From Desulfocapsa sulfexigens (GTDB lineage Bacteria; Desulfobacterota; Desulfobulbia; Desulfobulbales; Desulfocapsaceae), in NCBI GenBank assembly GCA_015661935.1, contig DQVD01000239.1, forward strand, positions 1-8,993: a stretch of 8,993 nt of DNA, written 5' to 3'. The translations under genes and the position numbers were made by a program. Positions within the stretch are counted from its first letter, which is position 1, and every line of letters begins with the position of its first letter. Below the pieces are notes generated by a model. The model did not search any database. It saw only the letters and a list, made by a program, of their open reading frames with translations, and was not told where the DNA came from. Positions 5,928-8,993 of the stretch are shown piece by piece.

Positions 5928-7844
5928 CTACTTTTTGGCTGATGGAAACAGGCTCATATCTGTATGCGGAAGAAAGAGTGCCGCCATGTAATGATTCATA
6001 AAATCCGGATTTTCAGAGAGTTCCATATTGGTCATAAGGGTTCGAACCGCCACTCTCTCACGAAAACGCTTATGATCCGTCAGGCTTATCTGGCAGCCAA
6101 GCATGGACGCATTACCTATATAGAAAAATCGATCCCGATCCATATCGGGCAACAGACCAATGGTAATGGCACGCTCAAGATCAATATAGGAACCAAAATT
6201 ACCGGCAAGAATGACCCTGTCAAGGTCAGCAAAAGTGAGACCCACAGATTCAAGCAGCGTCTGATAACCAGCATACATAGCACCTTTGGCCCGAATCAGA
6301 TTATCAAGATCAACTTCGGTAATAACGATATCCTCGCCTGTTATGGAATCTCTGCCCCAGGCCAGAACATACTCCCATCGATCCTCACCCTCTCGAAGCC
6401 GGGGATGATCCAGCGTCCTGTTAAATTTACCCTGCGGATCAAGAACCCCGGCATCGAGTAACTCAGAGACAATGGAAATTAGACCGGAACCACAGATACC
6501 CCTCGGTTTTGTCTGACCGATGGTTACAATCATCGGGTCATAGGTTTCCGGATGAATCTGAAAATTTTCAATGGCTCCCAGACTTGCCCGCATTCCAAAC
6601 TTTATACCACCGCCTTCAAAAGCAGGGCCGGCAGAACAGGCTGCACAAACCATCCAGTCCTTATTCCCAACCACAATTTCACCATTGGTACCGATATCAA
6701 TAAACAGTGAAATTTCCTCACTCTTCTGCATTTGACAGGCATGAACACCTGCCACGATATCACCGCCAACATAGGAAGAAATACAGGGATAAAGAAACAT
6801 TCTGACAGAAGGATGCGCCATGATCCCAAGACCTGCTGCCTTAGTCAGTGGAAATTGACTGACACTGGGAACATAGGGTGCTTCCCGCAGATATTTTGGA
6901 TTAATGGCCAACATCAGATGAGCCATTACGGTATTACCGGCAGTCATTATATAGCTGATATCACTGGGGCTAATAATTACTTTCCTGCATACCTCTTCAA
7001 TAATATTATTGATGGTGTGGATTACCTTTTCCTGCAAACCTTTAAGACCACCGGGCCGCTGGGAATAGATCATCCGGGAAATTACATCTTCGCCATAGCT
7101 GATCTGGGCATTATAGCCGGATCCCTCCGCTATAATTTTACCGGTATTGAGATCAATCAAAACTCCGCCGCAGGTGGTAGTACCGATATCCACCGCCAGA
7201 CCATATAAACGATCCGTAGTATCTCCGGGTTCCACGGCAATAATCCTGTCAGGCTCATTTATTCCCTTTCCATGGAGCAGAATAACGGTTACTTCCCAGT
7301 CTGCCTCACGAAGCACCACCGATAGCTCATGGATAAGTTCGGGATGATCATAACTAGGCTCAAGACTCTCCGGATTTGCATTTTTTAAAGCACGCATCAA
7401 ACGCTGCATGTCCGAAATATTATCTGACAGGGTTGGAGGGGGAATCTGTAAAAATACTTTGCCAACCGGTGGATCTACATCCCATTTGCCAATAAGCGAA
7501 TCAAAAGATCTTGCTGAAATGGATCTGGTGGTTTTAGGCGCACGTTTTATGGCCTTTCCATCAGCCTTCACCATGTCCGGAATGCGCACGGTGATATCGG
7601 ACACGACTTTAGACTTACATGCCAGTCGCACCCCTTTATCATATTCATCCTGTTTTAGAGAAGCTGCACTGTCAGATTGTACGTCCCCTTCTTCCAGAAT
7701 AATTTTACACTTTCCGCAAACACCATCACCACCGCAGAAAGCGTTAATATATATTCCTGCAGATGCTGCCGCAGTGAGAAGATTTTCTCCATCTTCAACA
7801 GTAACATGGACGTCGTCGGGCAAAAAATGTATATTATGTTCCAT
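5928..7844 (-). CDS. acsV: Reductive activator of corrinoid protein (RACo): [2Fe-2S] ferredoxin plus ASKHA ATPase
   Basis: RACo rescues corrinoid proteins whose cobalt has been oxidised to Co(II), using one electron from its iron-sulfur cluster and ATP hydrolysis to restore Co(I). The 638-residue protein shows the expected order. Residues 1-90 are a plant-type [2Fe-2S] ferredoxin domain with C37, C43, C46 and C76 (C-x5-C-x2-C-x29-C). A linker and middle domain run to about 212. An ASKHA-fold ATPase domain follows, with VDIGTTTCGG at 218-227, FIDIGTNGEI at 381-390, the glycine-rich FEGGGIKFG at 409-417, LAGNFGSY at 546-553 and GNASMLG at 577-583. I chose ATG 7844. A TTG start at 7871 would add nine residues but has no ribosome binding site, whereas ATG 7844 has a weak GAGCGAGA upstream. 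Downstream on the same strand is the methyltransferase acsE, a classic pairing. It is divergent from prmA. The family call is firm. The exact corrinoid partner is inferred from context. Confidence 0.92.
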   Translation of the reverse strand: MEHNIHFLPDDVHVTVEDGENLLTAAASAGIYINAFCGGDGVCGKCKIILEEGDVQSDSAASLKQDEYDKGVRLACKSKVVSDITVRIPDMVKADGKAIKRAPKTTRSISARSFDSLIGKWDVDPPVGKVFLQIPPPTLSDNISDMQRLMRALKNANPESLEPSYDHPELIHELSVVLREADWEVTVILLHGKGINEPDRIIAVEPGDTTDRLYGLAVDIGTTTCGGVLIDLNTGKIIAEGSGYNAQISYGEDVISRMIYSQRPGGLKGLQEKVIHTINNIIEEVCRKVIISPSDISYIMTAGNTVMAHLMLAINPKYLREAPYVPSVSQFPLTKAAGLGIMAHPSVRMFLYPCISSYVGGDIVAGVHACQMQKSEEISLFIDIGTNGEIVVGNKDWMVCAACSAGPAFEGGGIKFGMRASLGAIENFQIHPETYDPMIVTIGQTKPRGICGSGLISIVSELLDAGVLDPQGKFNRTLDHPRLREGEDRWEYVLAWGRDSITGEDIVITEVDLDNLIRAKGAMYAGYQTLLESVGLTFADLDRVILAGNFGSYIDLERAITIGLLPDMDRDRFFYIGNASMLGCQISLTDHKRFRERVAVRTLMTNMELSENPDFMNHYMAALFLPHTDMSLFPSAKK

Positions 7845-7890
7845 TAGGGTGTCTCGCTCGTTAGGATTCAAGTGTTTTCAAGTCACGGTA

Positions 7891-7918
7891 AAAATAACAG
7901 AAAGTGGCACCATGTCAA
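7891..7918 (-). promoter_or_regulatory. Candidate sigma-70 promoter for RACo
   Basis: On the minus strand TTGACA (7918-7913) is spaced 16 bases from TATTTT (7896-7891), giving a leader of about 40 bases to ATG 7844. It lies in the 122-base divergent gap between RACo and prmA. I could not pick a convincing prmA promoter in the same gap. The AT-rich stretch 7921-7960 is the likely place. Confidence 0.5.
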
Positions 7919-7966
7919 GAAATATTGCTTATATTGATATCTTACATAAACAAAATTGATGAAACC

Positions 7967-8875
7967 ATGGAACAGGATACAAACCGCAGCTTTTGGTTAC
8001 AAGCCTCTATTGAAACAGATCCAATTATAAAAGATGCCCTTATCGACTATCTTGTTGGTGTGATGGGAGCCAGTGTTGAGCAATCTGTTGACACACACGA
8101 GTCAACCCTTTGTCTCAATGTGTACCTGAAAGAAAAGAATCCAGACATAACTAAACAGCAACAACTGCAGGATAAGCTTGAAGCCCACCTCAAAGAACTT
8201 GCAACAATATTTCAAGCTAAAGAAGCGAATATCTCATGGGAACAGATAGAAGACCAGGATTGGTCAAGCAACTGGAAAATCCACTTCAAACCCTTTACAA
8301 TTACTGAGGGGCTGGTGATTGTACCCACATGGGAAGAATACACTGCAAAAAACAACGAACAGGTAATTGTCATGGATCCGGGAATGGCATTTGGAACCGG
8401 TCACCATGCCACCACAAGTCTCAGCCTGGAGTTTATCAGGAAAATTCTTACCGCGGACAAAAATCAGCGCGTCCTTGATGTGGGAACCGGTACCGCTATT
8501 CTTGGAATGAGTGCCGCACTTTTCGGAGCCTCACGAGTACTTGGAATTGACAATGATCCCGAGGCAGTGCGCGTTGCTACTGAAAACGTTACACTGAACA
8601 AACTGGATTCTTTAATGGAAGTGTCGCTTGACCCGCTTCAGCAGATAGATGAACAATTTGATCTCATTGTTGCCAATATCATCCATGATGTACTCATCAC
8701 AATGGCCGATGCTTTCAATACTCTTTTAACTCAGGGGGGAAATCTAATCCTGTCAGGTATCCTGCACGGTGAGCAGGAAAGAAATATCATCCGTGTATTT
8801 ACAGATTGCGGCTTTATATTTGTAGAGAAAAAGCAGCAGGAGGAATGGGCATCTCTACACTTTACAATCCCCTAA
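7967..8875 (+). CDS. prmA: Ribosomal protein L11 methyltransferase
   Basis: PrmA uses S-adenosylmethionine to methylate amino groups (N-terminal and lysine) of ribosomal protein L11 in the cytoplasm. The 302-residue protein is of usual length for the family. The N-terminal substrate-recognition domain covers about 1-100 and includes DWSSNWKIHFKP (98-109). The catalytic Rossmann domain follows, with the family signature DPGMAFGTGHHATT (137-150), SAM motif I VLDVGTGTAILG (169-180), the acidic DNDPEA (195-200) and DLIVANI (232-238). I chose ATG 7967 because the family begins close to the WLQASIETD strand. An upstream ATG at 7904 would add 21 residues unlike the family and would overlap the RACo promoter. 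No strong Shine-Dalgarno sequence precedes 7967, so translation may be modest. The gene stands divergent from RACo and shows no functional tie to it. Confidence 0.96.
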   Translation: MEQDTNRSFWLQASIETDPIIKDALIDYLVGVMGASVEQSVDTHESTLCLNVYLKEKNPDITKQQQLQDKLEAHLKELATIFQAKEANISWEQIEDQDWSSNWKIHFKPFTITEGLVIVPTWEEYTAKNNEQVIVMDPGMAFGTGHHATTSLSLEFIRKILTADKNQRVLDVGTGTAILGMSAALFGASRVLGIDNDPEAVRVATENVTLNKLDSLMEVSLDPLQQIDEQFDLIVANIIHDVLITMADAFNTLLTQGGNLILSGILHGEQERNIIRVFTDCGFIFVEKKQQEEWASLHFTIP

Positions 8876-8904
8876 CCCTGTTCAGGAAGAAAAGCAGTTC
8901 ACTG

Positions 8905-8931
8905 GATAAGTGCCTTATCAGAATATTTCTT
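8905..8931 (+). terminator. Weak hairpin after prmA, possible terminator
   Basis: GATAAG (8905-8910) pairs with CTTATC (8914-8919) across a three-base loop, followed by the T-rich AGAATATTTCTTT. It lies about 30 bases after the prmA stop codon. A second weak pairing, ATTTCTT (8925-8931) with AAGAAAT (8941-8947), follows. The remaining bases to the window end hold no open frame of note. Confidence 0.35.
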
Positions 8932-8993
8932 TAAAAAAACAAGAAATTGTTCTGTAAGACACTAATTACCCATGGAAATACAATCATAATACA

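Noticed and set aside
5964..6461. Long plus-strand frames opposite RACo and the other minus-strand genes
   Set aside because: These are antisense shadows of strongly conserved genes, without ribosome binding sites or recognisable domains.
7845..7871. TTG start giving RACo nine more residues
   Set aside because: There is no ribosome binding site before the TTG, and the ferredoxin domain begins normally from ATG 7844.
7904..7966. Upstream ATG extension of PrmA
   Set aside because: The 21 added residues do not resemble PrmA N-termini, and the extension would start inside the divergent promoter region.

Overview
The window looks like chromosomal DNA of an anaerobic bacterium with corrinoid-dependent one-carbon metabolism, most likely a Desulfobacterota relative (sulfate-reducer type). 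This rests on a methyltetrahydrofolate:corrinoid methyltransferase beside a RACo-type corrinoid reactivase, a class II DAHP synthase, and a stand-alone HsdR-N-like protein of a kind I recall from that group. Base composition is moderate and even by eye. I see no rRNA, tRNA, CRISPR array, prophage or transposase.

Layout. Positions 1-298 are essentially non-coding and lead into a secreted von Willebrand A (VWA) domain protein (299-2119, +), which is followed by a good intrinsic terminator (2171-2200). Next is a small exported heavy-metal-associated (HMA)-like protein (2321-2611, +) whose fourth codon is an in-frame TGA. It is best read as a disrupted gene, or less likely as a recoded one. It converges on a minus-strand pair: an HsdR-N-like nuclease-fold protein (4700-4122), then class II DAHP synthase (4083-2734), the first step of the shikimate pathway. 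This pair is bracketed by two related palindromic repeats of about 90 bp (2636-2724 and 4745-4836). Further right, also on the minus strand, RACo (7844-5928) precedes the methyltetrahydrofolate methyltransferase acsE (5807-4911), which ends in a hairpin terminator (4857-4886). Divergent from RACo is prmA, the ribosomal protein L11 methyltransferase (7967-8875, +). The last 118 bases hold only weak hairpins.

How the genes work together. RACo and AcsE form one functional unit. AcsE moves the methyl group of methyl-H4folate to or from a corrinoid protein, and RACo uses a [2Fe-2S] electron and ATP to return oxidised Co(II) corrinoid to the active Co(I) state. The corrinoid protein itself is not in the window. 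The DAHP synthase and HsdR-N-like genes are close enough to share a transcript, but no functional link is obvious. The VWA protein and the HMA-like protein both appear to be exported and are separated by a terminator.

I found no clearly new multi-gene system. The items most worth following are the in-frame TGA in the HMA-like gene, the diverged palindromic repeat pair, and the degenerate nuclease-fold protein next to DAHP synthase.
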